Part shown: piece by piece, positions 21,901-33,904 of the stretch
Position numbering within the stretch: the stretch's first letter is position 1
Layout: each line of letters opens with the position of its first letter
Assembly (NCBI GenBank): GCA_000469685.2
Contig: LS997562.1
Location: 45,016,869 to 45,080,868 of the forward strand
Direction of reading: 5' to 3'
DNA from: Haemonchus contortus
Lineage: Eukaryota; Nematoda; Chromadorea; Rhabditida; Trichostrongylidae
DNA length: 64,000 nucleotides
Position numbers and translations under genes: made by a program
Notes under the pieces: generated by a model
Told to the model about the DNA's origin: nothing
What the model saw: only the letters and a program-made list of their open reading frames with translations
Databases searched by the model: none

Positions 21901-23696
21901 CTGAAGATATGATCGCATTTAAGTAAGCGTCATATACCTCAGTTTACTTCATCCCATCAATCATGGTTTCTCATCAGAAAAAAGACTCAGTGTAATACAA
22001 GGAGAAAATTCACAACAAATGAGCGAAATAATAAGTAGTAGTAACGCCTTCTTCCTCGGGCGTATCAATCTTTTAGGCTACTGTTTTTCCATTTTTCATC
22101 TCATAGAACAAGCCTAACTCTCGCATTTCAAGTCGGTGGCTCAAAAGAAAGTATTCATCAGGGTTCCTAGATTTTATTACAGTAGTGATCGCCACCAAGG
22201 TTGGCCTGGTAATCGTGGTCGCCTATTAAAAAAGCTCGCGCTGATTCTTTTTAAGGAGGATCACGCGATTGGGCGTACTCTGATCGGCCTTCACCAAAGA
22301 CTATGCAGATGTAACTTACATACATACTGTGTTAGTTGGCTAGTTGAGGGGTCATAAGTAAATTAGCAGTAGTTACGCTTTCGTGGCTGTGTCGATCAGC
22401 TCAATCGCACACTCTCAAAGCAACTAATCGTCTTGTTTTCGACATCTCGAGAGTGTTTCTTCGGAGAAGTTCTATCTATTTCAATCCATACCGACAGAGG
22501 CAATTTTCTGGTCTTTTCCAGTGCTTCCGAGAATCTCTTCACTCATTGGTGATTTCTACTAGCTTAGAAATATGAAAATTAATAAACAAAAAAATTTGTT
22601 TAGCTTCTGCCTACATAGCTTTTACCTTTCTACTTATTAAGCGTTCTTTTTAGCTGAACCAGTGAAAGTCGAACGGTGATATCGGATCTGAAAAGTAGAT
22701 GGAAAAAAGCCATAGTGGAAAACAAGTTATTGTTATACCCTGATTTCAATTTCTGTCGTTTCCGTCTTTTCATGCTATGTATGTAGGTTGTATTGAAGCG
22801 ACAGGTTCTAAAATGTTTCTCTGCTATATCTAACCAACTAATGTAGCGTTAAAGTAAGCGAGCCAACCACAAATATGATTTTACACCTGAGTAAATGCGT
22901 TTTGACATATTCATCCGGAAAAGTGTGATACTGTAATGCAGGCATGTATCTAAGTATCTCTACGATGATCCTGACTATTGCGTGCTAGAGTGTCTGGGAA
23001 AAATTGCCGCTCTGACTTTTACAGCACTCGAAGTGACAGCATAGGTATGTAGCTGGTAGACTAAAACCGAAGTGTTGGAAATGAAAGGGATAGAACTTTG
23101 AAATTGTAAGTAAAATTAGGCTTGGGACTCATTTATTTGTGATGCGTGTTTATGCGTGTTTGAAAGTCGTTTTGGAACCTGATCGCTATGAGTTCTTATT
23201 TTTGATCTGTCTGATCAATGCATAGACACTTTGAACAGTTGGGGATAGAGAATAGTTAGGTTATTCTTGAGCTATGCACTGCGTTTAAGTGCTTAATCTT
23301 CCTAGCTATTCTGCCTGACAGCCGATTTCTTGGCATCCTGTTTGATCTAGATTGAAAGCTTTCCTCATTTTGCAGGTAGGTAAGACTTCGTCGCTAACAG
23401 TGCTTGTTTTTATCAAACTCTCGAGTGTTAAAAATCTCAGATGTTCTCCTCAGTGAATGTAGTCTAACATATAGTCTCCTCGAACACATTCTCTTGCGTT
23501 CGCAGTTCTGAAATAGTGGGTACTCATTGGTCGAACAATGTTTTATCCATATTTTATGCCTGGACGGCCTGCGGGTGTAAGGTTATACAATGTGCTGGAT
23601 GATTAAGGCGCAGTGTACTAACGAAATACTCATCGAATACTGCTCTTCATCCTGGGAGATATCTGATCGCAACATATTTTGTTTATGTCAATATTT
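21901..23696. other. No recognised gene
   Basis: AT-rich. A 73-codon plus frame at 22136-22357 begins at GTG and crosses a TTTTATTACAG acceptor. It is unsupported otherwise. Confidence 0.4.
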
Positions 23697-23939
23697 CTAG
23701 GAGACATATTTACGGTCATAAGAAACATGCCATTTGAAAACGTATTTACTATCGTTTTCATAGAGTAGCCTCTCGTGGTTGTATCTATATCTCATAGAAA
23801 TGTGTGGGGCTTCTAAATAAACTGCAGGATCCCTGCTTTCGGTGGTCCACAACAGTTTGACGAATCCCTGCTCATTTACTCGGATTATTCCTATGCGAAA
23901 TATGGTAATAAGTGAATGAATGAGCTTTGCAAAGCTCAC
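23697..23939 (-). CDS. Candidate exon or short ORF, unidentified
   Basis: An 80-codon minus frame with a true ATG at 23939 ends at TAG. An internal ATTTCGCATAG acceptor near 23892 would allow it to be a terminal exon starting at GAATAATCC. The sequence includes RVNEQGFVKLLWTTESRDPA and SKYVFKWHVSYDRKYVS, a mix of aromatic and charged residues. There is no recognisable domain and no competing plus frame of this length over most of it. Confidence 0.22.
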   Translation of the reverse strand: MSFAKLIHSLITIFRIGIIRVNEQGFVKLLWTTESRDPAVYLEAPHISMRYRYNHERLLYENDSKYVFKWHVSYDRKYVS

Positions 23940-24678
23940 TGGATGAAACTTGTCGGCTATTCAGCAAAAACTCTTATTAGATTGGGATGGCTCTGCCTCG
24001 CAATGATTTATTTGTTCTGTGTAGGTAGGTCTGTTGGTTGCTGTGGTTGTTTGTGCACTCTGATCAGGCAAAGGGTAGAAGTAGGAACTACTGTCGGTTC
24101 CGCCCTTTGAAACTCTCATTTTTCCGAGTTTTGAACCGGAGGCCTAATCCGTCAACGGGGATATCCTCGTCTCCGTAATATTACACAAAAGTACATCATC
24201 TAATGGATCTTAATGTCTACGATAACGTGGAATTTTACGCAACGAGAATTTTCTTTGAACAGATACTTTAAGGTACTTTTATCATTATGATTTCCATCAT
24301 CTTTCCACGGTGATAGATGGTTTGACGTGGCATTCAGTGGAATTGGTATATTTAAATCGCAGTCAAACGCGAATCCATTAATAACTTCTAATAAGGAAGC
24401 TATCCAAGTTGACCATGAAGTAAATATGTACATCTATGAAGCTCTCGTATCAACCGCAGCAAAGCCCACTTCCTATTTCTTCTCCGTTCTTTTTTGCTTT
24501 GAACTTCTGCCTCAAACTCTTCTCTGTCTACCTTTTTTACGTCCTTGCTTCGGTGATGGTGGTCAACGATGGAGAAATGGTGATCGTGATCGAGCTGCTT
24601 GACAACCACCCTCGTTTCTCTTGATTGCAATCTTTGCGGATTGATATTATGGCTGCATTTCTGGTAATTTACTAGAAG
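23940..24678. other. No recognised gene
   Basis: A minus frame from about 24678 to 24400 is open (with HHHRSKDVKKVDREEFEAEV). It overlaps open plus frames, and its first codons lie in the SINE to the right. Not called. Confidence 0.4.
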
Positions 24679-24695
24679 TATCTTTATAGATGGGC
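24679..24695 (+). repeat. SINE target-site duplication, left copy
   Basis: TATCTTTATAGATGGGC is repeated exactly at 24993-25009, on the other side of the SINE. A 17-base direct repeat is typical of LINE-machinery insertion. Confidence 0.93.
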
Positions 24696-24992
24696 GGAGG
24701 TGGTGTAGTGGCAAGTGGCGCACTGTATCACACGCACGGTCAGGGGTTCAAATCTCGGATCGATGCCCGCCTAGGCCAACCAAGCCTTCCATCCCTTCGG
24801 GGTCGGTGAATTGGTACCAGACTCGTCTGGGAGGATAAAAGCACTGACTTGTACATCGGCTGGCCACCGCAAGTCATTGTATAGGCCACATACGCACTCA
24901 TTACGCCACTACGATTCTGAATGGAAGTCGAGTGCGGGGGCGCATCCCTCAGACGGGATTGATTAACGCCAAAAACTTTAAACTTTATACTT
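24696..24992 (+). mobile_element. tRNA-derived SINE, copy 1
   Basis: A 297-base element begins with a tRNA-like head carrying RNA polymerase III boxes (A box TGGTGTAGTGG, B box GGTTCAAATCT). A body of unknown origin follows, with landmarks CCAACCAAGCCTTCC, AGCACTGACTTG and CCCTCAGACGGGAT. It ends in a CTTTAAA-like tail. Perfect 17-base target-site duplications flank it. A shorter, more diverged copy lies at 47991-48217, which defines a family. SINEs encode no protein and use a partner LINE recognised through the 3' tail. The tail here differs from the GAA tail of the local RTE, so another LINE probably moved it. Confidence 0.92.
24701..24755 (+). promoter_or_regulatory. Internal RNA polymerase III promoter of SINE copy 1
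   Basis: The A box is TGGTGTAGTGG at 24701-24711 and the B box GGTTCAAATCT at 24745-24755. The 33-base gap between them is in the range seen in tRNA genes. Both are close to the tRNA consensus. Confidence 0.85.
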
Positions 24993-25009
24993 TATCTTTA
25001 TAGATGGGC
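24993..25009 (+). repeat. SINE target-site duplication, right copy
   Basis: An exact copy of 24679-24695. The SINE tail runs directly into it, so the left boundary could shift by a few bases. Confidence 0.93.
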
Positions 25010-28000
25010 ACATCTTTACAACTTTTCCATTCTTGTTCTGGTAGTTGCGCATACTGTAAATTTGTTCATAGCTTTTGTTGAAAACTAATGAGGGAACGAA
25101 ATAGCCCAGCCGGAAGACAACGAAAAATATGCCTCCCATTGTGCGGGACATTCAGAAAAACGATGCATTGTCGCTGTGAAATGGGTAGACGCATGTGTCA
25201 GAAGTCGTATGAAAATAAGAGAGCATTTTTTTCAGCACAAGAGAACCTTAGGATTTCAACTCACGTACATTTGAGTCCAAATGGGCTTTTATCATGGAAA
25301 ACATCATGATTTCTTACTCATTCAACACTTTCATTTAATGCCTTATCTGCCTTTTATCGAATACTGTTTGTTACAAATCCACAGAATGCTCTATACCAAT
25401 AAGTTGTGGGCTGAACAGCGGTTACTTCGGTTGCTTTCCGCTACATCACCTCTTCGTTAGTGCTTGAGAATTCAAGGAGAACTCATTTATTCATCTGCGA
25501 AATTTCTCGTAACTACCCACGTAAATTTCTGATAAAATTAATTATATTCTCCTTTTTGATGTGGGAAACTACTAGCTCTGTAGGTATTCAATTCAATTAG
25601 GATTGGTTGTTTTTTGTGGCAAATTTCAAGTTCGCAAAAGCGCAAGATTATCAATGGGGTGCGACTTTCTCGCTCGAGCGAGACCCTAGAAGACCAATGG
25701 AGACGAAATTCCGTAAAACTAGCAGATTCTACCTGCTCCACAAGCTGTCCCGCCCTCTTTGCTACTTACCCCTGCTGGAATCGTAGTTTATCGACCCTTG
25801 TTCGTCATCCTTGAAGAATCGAGCAGCTCAGTCTTGCTTCATTGGCTGTACTTGGCAAGGCAGGAAAACGTCGAAGAAAAATGGGCATCCATGAAGAACA
25901 TTAATCAAGAAATGTATTACGCAGTGGGGTGCACTTTGTTTTCGCTCTTATTGTTCTCAACAACCTCTAACTTCTAAGTGACAAGCTGAAACTATTCACT
26001 ACCCCGGTTCCCTTCAGTTGCTCTATATGGTGTAGTTCTACTTGGATCTCCTTTCCCGTTTAAACTGTTTAAAAAGGTTTCACAGCTAGCATCAGGTGGG
26101 CGATGCCTTCAGCCTGTAGAAGGTGCTGTAATAGCCAACAATATCCATGCATGTGTTCCAAACCTGTTCTTCTTTTTTGGTTCTCTCTTGATGCAGTCTC
26201 GAAGTTTAGGCTCCTCCCTGATTGTGTGCTCTTTCTGCAAAGTTGCCAGTTAGCAGAATGGGCGCAACTTCTGCGCAGTGTTGAGGGCCTTGGAACAAAG
26301 AGCAAAGCTTGTAGATGAGTAGTTTGTGAATCGTCTGGAGTTTCTCGTACTTTGAGGGATGAAGGATGCTGAACCATTCAGCAAGATGAAAATGAAAATG
26401 AAAATTTACTGGCCAGAATGCCTTGTTATATTTGTGTGCCTAACAACAAGGGTATCGTAGAAGCGATAAGGTCCTTCGCTATTAGCTATCTATCTAGAAC
26501 TATGGTTCGTTGAAAATTCCGCTTCCGTGATCGTCAAGAAGGCCCAGAAAAGGTTTTGAAATGGAAGGTCTGAAGAACGCTTCTTCGAACGATTCGAGGC
26601 TTGTAACCATCCGTTTTCTTCTATCAAAGAACATTCGATAAATAAATAAACTGGTCAAGTTTTTTTTCCACCATATGGTCCTGTGCCAAGCTGCTCGATT
26701 AGCAGCAAAAACTGAAGTTCATCCTTGGCGTAATACGAAGAGCAGCCATGTGCTACGTCGCCATATGGCGTAGCGTGTTCTGTCTCAAATTACTTCGAGT
26801 TTCGTATCCGAATCAGCTTTCAGTCAAATACGGAGGATGCTAGAACTAAAATGGCATTCATTATGATTAGGTTTGATTATGCTGAGGATTGCGATTCTGA
26901 GATGCTCTGCCTATAGAATTCATGCCTTCTACCTCATCGGATTTTCCAAGATACTTTTTAATTGACACTTTTTGATAATGAGGCTGGTGTGATCCAAATC
27001 TAAATTGATATGAACCCGATTTCGCTGATCCTGATTTAATCGATTCCCTTGAAAAATTTCTCATACATTCATAATGGCATTGGTTTATTGGGCCCTACCA
27101 CGTTTTTTTCAACAGTTTGGAGTTGATGTATCCATTGAATGTTCTCTGAGTATTCTGCACGAAGGATTCGACGCGTTTCTAGCAGCGCCTGTGGTCCTAG
27201 ATTTGGAGTTCCTATAATTTATGCTCTTTTCCGACTTGTAGAGCTTTCATCAATATCTCCCTGGCATCTGATATAATAACTTCCTGTCTTATCTTGATGA
27301 GTTTTGCTGTCATACTGAGTTTTGTCCCTCCCTTGAGCAGTTTTGGTGGTGAGGCAGTACTTACGATGGAAGTGTAGGCCTAATCGTCGAGGCATTGCAA
27401 GCTGTACCAAAACAATTCGAATTTCTCCAATTTCAAAGCTCATTTCCGGAGATGCGTAGACTTTAGTTGGCGTTTTTGCAAAGCATGTGTATATTATGGG
27501 CGCTGTGGCTTGCCTGAGATTATCCTCCTTCCCCCACTGGATCGAATATCACCGTAGGTCGTGAGGAGCCTGAAGAGTACAAATCGGGAGATCCCATTCC
27601 TGCGTAGCGAAAATTTATTCTTGGTTGATACCGGAATTAACCAACGTTAATGAGTCAACGCCTATTTCTTCCCGCAAAGCATCGAGATAGTATTTGTTTC
27701 GGGTCCAGACTCGCCGTCTGTGCTGATTTCAATTTTATATATTCTTGTTCTATTCTAAGTAGATAAAACATATGAAGGAATTTATTGATCCACTTATCAG
27801 ATTAAACATTTCTAGAATAATCATCACCTTTAGATTCTGCTGAGCGTTTAGATCGGGCTACGGCTATCATTTACAGATCTTAGGCAGAAGCCAACTCCTT
27901 CTTGAAGTCTAAGTAGAAGTTACTAAGTACATATTTCAACTAATTTCATTTGAGCCTGTTTACCCCCTTATCTCTTCAAAAAATTCTAGCCGCTGGTATA

Positions 28001-28689
28001 GTTAGTTTTTTGATTCTGCACTTGAAGCATAATTTGATCAAGCAAGAAAATCCAACGGACCTCTAAATCCGACATGCAATATTTGACGAACTGATTGTTA
28101 GTCATTCCAGAACTCCAAATATCCCCATGGGTGATCAGCCCCATTCATTGAAAAGCTTTTCCTAGCAAGACCTGCAAGGCATGGGTTCGAGACTTCTTAC
28201 TAAGTTATTCCCCATATTGTTGCATTTACGTTTTATTCACAAACGAAGTGGCGTTGCTGTGCTCATGGATGATGTAAGGCCAGTATCATTATTATACTGA
28301 AAAATGAGAAAATGTCTCCAAAAATTTTTATGGTAGATTTTCGTAGTCAATCCCGTCGCTACTCCAATGAATCATAAGCAGCAACGTTTTAGAAATCCTC
28401 AAAATGAATTCCGGAGATGATCCCTGACTAGCTATGAGGGCTGATCGAGCGCAATGAGCGTCCTTTCAGACAAGGCTCTGGTTTTAGTACCGATTCCATT
28501 TATGCGAGAAAATTTTTATCTCCGATCCTGCCATGTAATATTTTGTTGTGAGAGATTCATCTGGCCTTCTCTATGTCGCTATCGAATTTAATTTACGGAG
28601 TAAGATGAAAGTATAGAAGCATCATATTCCAGAAATCTTATCTGGCCAAAGGAGCGCGAGCAAACTGAATATCCGTAGATAAACTTCCA
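25010..28689. other. No recognised gene; several unsupported frames
   Basis: Frames worth noting but not called: 25088-25309 (plus, Cys-rich start), 26069-26377 (minus, 102 codons, overlapped by an open plus frame), 26867-27064 (minus) and 27219-27443 (minus, with a strong CATC/GTAAGTAC donor after 26 codons but no in-phase acceptor). A short run of GAAAAT units lies near 26385-26405. The candidate at 25726-25977 is listed separately. Confidence 0.4.
25726..25977 (+). CDS. Possible terminal exon, unidentified
   Basis: An AG at 25724-25725 precedes a frame open for 83 codons to TAA. It reads ILPAPQAVPPSLLLTPAG, a hydrophobic and Ser-rich middle, ARQENVEEKWASMKNINQ, then a hydrophobic end (GCTLFSLLLFSTTSNF) that could be a membrane anchor. 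The acceptor has little pyrimidine tract. A second plus frame overlaps (25614-25814) and a minus frame covers its left side. No domain is recognised. Confidence 0.17.
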   Translation: MLPAPQAVPPSLLLTPAGIVVYRPLFVILEESSSSVLLHWLYLARQENVEEKWASMKNINQEMYYAVGCTLFSLLLFSTTSNF

Positions 28690-29115
28690 AGCGATTGTAA
28701 AAGAAATGTCCTCACTATCACAGGACGGAGGTAGTCGATGACCTTTTCCCTCACTCCTGACAAAAGGCGTTCTAAGTGATTCCAGTTGGGATGAGAAGTG
28801 AAAGTGAAAAGCCTCTTCCTTCAGAAAATTGCGTAAGGCACAGTCTATAGGACTTAGGTCTGAGGAGGAGAACGGCCAATACCGTACAGACCGTACAGAC
28901 CTTGTGGGCCAGCGCGATATCTGCTGATAAGTCCAAGTAATGCTCGTTGGGTAGTACTACTAGAGTCATGCTGCACACACCTCCTTCAAAGGTACAGTTC
29001 ACGATAAAAAAGGTCTCCGAGTTGTCCCTCTAGGAATACCCAATAGCCTCCAAGGGTAACAGAAAGGGCGCTGTCGGGTCCTAAAACTTGACTTTTAGGG
29101 CATAGTGGGAGCCAC
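28690..29115 (-). mobile_element. Mariner-like transposase remnant
   Basis: The minus strand carries two recognisable blocks of a Tc1/mariner DDD transposase. One frame near 29115-28970 reads GDAETW, then a stretch aligning with the usual L.P....LSV......Y.EL pattern (here QVLGPDSALSVTLG...FYRELYL). Another frame near 28880-28780 reads WPFSSSDLSPIDCALRNFL, the block holding the third catalytic Asp. The spacing is about 35 residues too short, which suggests loss of the second catalytic block. Stops and frame changes make it inactive. No inverted terminal repeats were found. It abuts the dispersed repeat at 29156. Confidence 0.6.
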
Positions 29116-29155
29116 GTTTCCGCATCGCCCGGATATCCCGCCCCTTGACCGATGT

Positions 29156-29434
29156 CACGTCAGACGAGTGCCGAGGCGATACAGATTGCAGTATTCGCTC
29201 TAGGACTCACACGCAATTAGCTGATCGCCGAGTGATGAGGCGACGTTTTTCTCCTTTTCTTTTATTGTCTGTTACTTTTTTTTGCTGCTGTGACCCCACA
29301 TTTAATTTTCTACCCCAAGAGTCTGAAAAAGATGGGCTATATTTGCTGTTACTAGCGTTTTCGCTAACATATGCTTATGAATGAATGAATGAATTTTAAG
29401 GGAAATTTTGGCTTACCATAGTCGGTTACTCGCG
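29156..29434. repeat. Dispersed repeat family, copy 2
   Basis: The partner of 12961-13212 in the same orientation. It shares GTCAGAC, the TACAGATTGCA word, the T-rich centre, CTACCCCAAGAG and TGAATGAATTTTAA. Near the left edge CTAGGACTCACACGCAATTAG resembles CCAGGACCCACACGCAATGAC just beyond the right edge (29438-29458), an imperfect direct repeat that may mark the element's ends. Confidence 0.75.
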
Positions 29435-31864
29435 CCAGGACCCACACGCAATGACACCATTGTATAGCTCGTCCAAACACTCCTTCATTTTTCTGGTCTT
29501 CCTCTCGTCCAGCCCCCTTTTCAACGATTTTTTTCCAAGCCTTTCATCACATTAGAAAGCCGATTCGCGCACTTTCTTCGCCTTCTTCGCACTATTTCCC
29601 ACATTACCTTACATTTTTCTTCATAGTCTGGATTACTAAAAATTATCGTGAGCTGTGCCTCAAACCATGACCGGAGTCGAGTGGGCCGCTCGAATCTTTC
29701 ATGGTAAATTCACGGAATATCCTAGAAAACCCATGGTTACGCCTATTGAGAGCGGCCTCGAACTGGAGAGTTTCTAGTTACAAAACTATGTTCTCAAGCT
29801 CCCCTCCAGAGTGCGTCTGACCGAAATGAGACCACACTTCTTCAGCCCTTCCCAGTGAGTGGATAAGAACGAAACGAAATAAGTCAACATGTCGCTACAA
29901 ATACAATGCCCTCAACTAATCTCTTCAAGACCCCTATCGAAACGCGAAAATCAAATTACGGTCCCATAAAAAGAAGAGTTCTTTACCTTCCATTGCACCA
30001 ACTGCCTCCGACAGTATTCTGTCCGGTAGCCTACCATACTGATCTGCCTGGTCACATATAGCAATTATTTTATTCTGCTCAGAACCGATTGAAGAGCACC
30101 TTCATCATGAAATCAGTTGGGACATATTTAAGGACATAAAGCTATCATCTCTTTATCTTAGTTGAAATTTTCCTTCATAGGAATAACGCATAGATGTTGA
30201 CAGAGTTCCATTTTGGATGTGTCTCAGCAAATTTGATTGATGGACGCGAAAACACGGAACCTAGATGAGTCATTTTTACTTTTCTACGTTGCCATCGGCC
30301 TGTTGTGTAAATGAACTTTTCCAGTTTCCATTAAATAGCCATTTCTGGATATTCATAATCCCTAGTCTTTGGATGCCCTTGAAATTATGAGAAAGATGTA
30401 TTAAGACAATAAAAAATTTGTGTGGGAGTAGGATGAATCTGACAAGAAATAGTGTCAAAGGTGCGAATAACTCTACCTACCTTGAAGCCTCCTACTGGAT
30501 CAATATTTCATCAATCATAAATAATCAGGGTTTTATCTAATTTCCAATTTTTTGAGGTTCCTTCCCACGACCACGGTCTCCTGCTCCGATACTTTTTATC
30601 GATCCCTCCAAGAAATCGTTTTTTTTTCAGCAAATGTTGGACCTATGTACCTATGACCTCCTTCCTTTTCCGGTTATTGCTATTAGAACCCTTTGAGGAA
30701 AAGGGGACCCTTGAAAATTCAACTTGAAGAGAAACACACTCCGTGGAGGGTAAAGGCTTGAAAATTGCCATGCAAAACATATCAAAGAAAATATCACTTT
30801 CCAAAAGTTATCATCAGATGTCGTCTTCTTATATTTAATTCCTGAAATATGCTATTGAAAGTTCCCACTGGTTACTACCACATCTCAGCTGCTTTTAACT
30901 GATCCAAACATTTTCGTTGAGTCCTATTCTTATAGAGACAATTCCACAAGAAAAATCATAGATAATTCTGGCGATCTAAGAGACCAGGAAAAGTCAGCAT
31001 ATTTTTGAGATTGCACGATACAATGTCAATTCCTGCGCAGATTCTCTTGATTGCCATGCTTTGTGCGATGGTACTCCATCTTTTCAAAACCACGTCCCTT
31101 GATCGTGTAGGAAGGAGTTCAATTCAGATTTAACAGAAATTGTATATTTACCCTTAACGAATAATATCGACAGTTATTTGATCCCCTGTCTCCAAAAAAA
31201 TATTCAAAATATAAAAATAATCTGGAATAGTCGAGCTAGAGTGTAATTGAGTCGAGGTGTAATTAACAGTATCCCAGCTAAGAAGGTTTTTGGTCAGTGA
31301 GAAATCCCAGCGGGGGATTCCAAGGATGCATTCGTATACGAGGATGGGGTCTAATGAAGGCAGTTCTAAAGAAATGACTAATCAAATTTGTGTCACCTAG
31401 ATGACAAACTTCGAAGTTCAATTGCCTCGTACAAACGTTTTTATTTTCAAATGGTTGGCTGGGTTGCTTGAAAGTAGCCGTTCCTCTCGCGTCGCTCAGT
31501 ATCTGACCAATATTGTCGGGTATCTCTAGGCTAGCTCTTCCTCCATGTTTCTAGTTGTATGTATTTAAAGCGATCGATGGGAGGATTGAGAAGGATTAAG
31601 AAGTCAGTAAAACAATTGAAGAAATGAAACGAAGCAAACTGCCTCTGCCCTCTCGGGTATTTGCTGTGACAGACTCATCTCTCAAGATCTTGCAACTTCA
31701 CTTGGTTTTCTTGACATCTCTTAATACCGTACTTTTCCATTCTAGCAATATCCACCACTTAAATTTCTCAAAATCCTATTTGAAACATGAGAGACTGCTT
31801 TTCTTAAGATTCCTTTCTTTTTTTTATCCGGCGAACGACGTTGTTTTGCATTGTTTTCCATTAT
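29435..31864. other. No recognised gene
   Basis: AT-rich with few open frames (30276-30458 minus, 31624-31875 plus, both hydrophobic and unsupported). Nothing recognised. Confidence 0.5.
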
Positions 31865-32311
31865 TCAGGCTGTGATAAATAAATAACTCAATAATGGCAA
31901 ACCTCTCCTCACAGATGAATCTCTACTCATTAAGCGAATCTTCTTCAGCTGAATTGTTTATAGTGGGAATTGATCCATTTCAAAAGGCAGTGATAAGCCT
32001 TTTCGGAAGATAAGGTCATATAAGCCTACCAGTCTGCTAATGCCATTGTCCTCTGAATAGACAGCGGTGACCACGGCGCCTACTCCACAATTGGCTTTCA
32101 TCCCATGCCTACTTTGCTGTTGTTATACTTCCTTGGAAGCACACCGACGACTTCCTTGCTTAGTCCTTCCTTGCTTCTTACTTACAAATTGTTGCTTTCT
32201 ACTGCTACTACTACTACTACTTGCTTTGTTTCCAGATGCATAGGCTGGCAACAACATCCTTGAGCGAGGTGTTGCTGCCTTTCCGGAAAGGATTTTTGAA
32301 CCAAAATTCAT
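31865..32311 (-). CDS. Candidate two-exon gene, small basic Ser-rich protein
   Basis: On the minus strand an ATG at 32311 opens a 42-codon exon ending exactly at a strong CAATTT/GTAAGTAAG donor (last exon base 32186, phase 0). The intron 32185-31949 (237 bases) ends in AACAATTCAG. The second exon, 31948-31865, continues in phase and stops at TGA. The product would be 69 residues. It begins MNFGSKILSGKAATPRSRML, then has a run of seven Ser encoded by an AGT repeat, then a basic second part (KKIRLMSRDSSVRRG). No domain is recognised. A strong donor, a plausible acceptor and phase agreement are the support. The Ser run sits on a trinucleotide repeat and could be fortuitous. Confidence 0.3.
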
Positions 32312-33904
32312 TTGGGTACCGAAAAATGTTGCAGTAAACAGTAAGCTAACTCACTGCGTGATGTGTATAGCTGTGACAAGAATTTAAATGTCTGCTGGGT
32401 GCTGAATAGAAAGGAAAGAGATTTCACAAATATCCGCTTGGCAGTAATGATGGGAGCTGAATAAAAGTCACCTCAAGCAGCCATCCTTTGAAGAAGCCTA
32501 GTAGTGCCTGGTTGGTTTCAGAATGATAAGAAGTAATCTCATGGAAGTACTTTTGTTTCTGTCCTTGTAGTCTTAATCATTGCTCTTTTTGACGACATAT
32601 GGATGGAACACATTGAGCGTTTTTCGTGTCCTTGCTTAAGCTTTTGTGGCTTTGTTCGTTTGCGAAGCACAGAGTTTGAGTACAGAGTGGTTTTTGGACC
32701 TCTTCCGCTTACTCCATAATGCAGGGAAATCTGGAATTCTTAGCTTTCCAGGAACAAGATGAACTATAAACATGTTACGCCATGCATGCATTTTGGAAGC
32801 GGTTTTCTATTGTTACTCGATAGCTCTGGCGCTTGACATTTGGTGTTCGTCCCCTTCTTCATTCCGCTTTTGCGAGGAAATATGTGTGGACGAGAGAAGG
32901 AAAGCTCTCATCTCACACCTATCCAAAGAGCTTTTTGTAGGCAGTTCGTTCTTTGCATGAGTAGCAGAGCACTTCAGCATTGATCGATGTTCTCTCGGCA
33001 CACTTTTTGTACCTTCTAGAACTCTTTAGTGAAGCACCGTAGACGTTCCCAGAATGCCTATGCATTATTCGATCCACTCCGGTATTCAGTGACCTCAAGT
33101 GATAGGTTGTTTTAGATTGTTTTTCGCGTCTAACGATACTCCTTTTTCGTTGCATTAAGTTACTAAAGCGGCTACTCGAACCTGTTGAGATTTTAACGTC
33201 TTTTCAGAGGAGTTTTGGGCTAGTTATAAAAGCTTCCCTTAGCAAAAATCATCTTGAATTTGTAGCATTATCGAGCCACAACAATCTGTTGAGATAGTAT
33301 CAAAGTTTTCCAGAAAAGAAAGGATAGGCGAATAGCTCTCTGAAAGAATATTGCAACTACTTCTCACTCAATCATTGCAGTAGTGTTTGTGACTGTACCT
33401 CAGGCGCTCCCTCATGCGTAGCCATATGTGCAGGTGATATGATGACTGATAAGCTTCTCTATTTATTAATAGCTTCAATAGTTAAGCAGGTGAATGTTGT
33501 TTTCAACTGCTTGATGATTCAAGGCTGTGAGGCCTGCCTGTCCTTCCCATCGTACCTGTAATTAAGCTCATAACTGGACCAGTGTGTCGCTTCAAAACCA
33601 CGAGTTGATTCGCTTTGAAATCGCAAGTGTAACACATCATTAAAATGCAATATTATGTTCTTCGGCTATGGCTCCGTTCGCGGAAATTCACTCCGTTTTT
33701 CCTTATACTTGCTAACCGAACATAGTAGTCGGCTTTGAAAAATTCGGCTGCATTATATTTTACTAGCATTGTTGATCTTTCGGCAGATGACTGCGCCCAC
33801 TGGTCTTATTTTCTCCAATTAACTACGGCGCTTTCTCGAGTGCTCGGTGTCATGGAAGTTTCTAGAACACTTTGCGTATGTTCCATCCAAACTTATTTCC
33901 ATTA
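32312..33904. other. No recognised gene
   Basis: Overlapping short frames near 32772-33155 on both strands cancel each other as evidence. Nothing else is seen. Confidence 0.45.

Noticed and set aside
24696..24775. Apparent tRNA gene
   Set aside because: A and B boxes are present, but no cloverleaf with a proper anticodon arm forms and a SINE body follows directly.
26069..26377. 102-codon minus ORF
   Set aside because: It overlaps an open plus frame, has no homology and no splice support, and its length is expected by chance.
27211..27443. Two-exon minus gene starting MSFEIGEIRIVLV with a GTAAGTAC donor
   Set aside because: No acceptor gives an open frame in the required phase.
28170..28200. 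GGGTTCGAGACT resembling a B box
   Set aside because: No A box or cloverleaf upstream.
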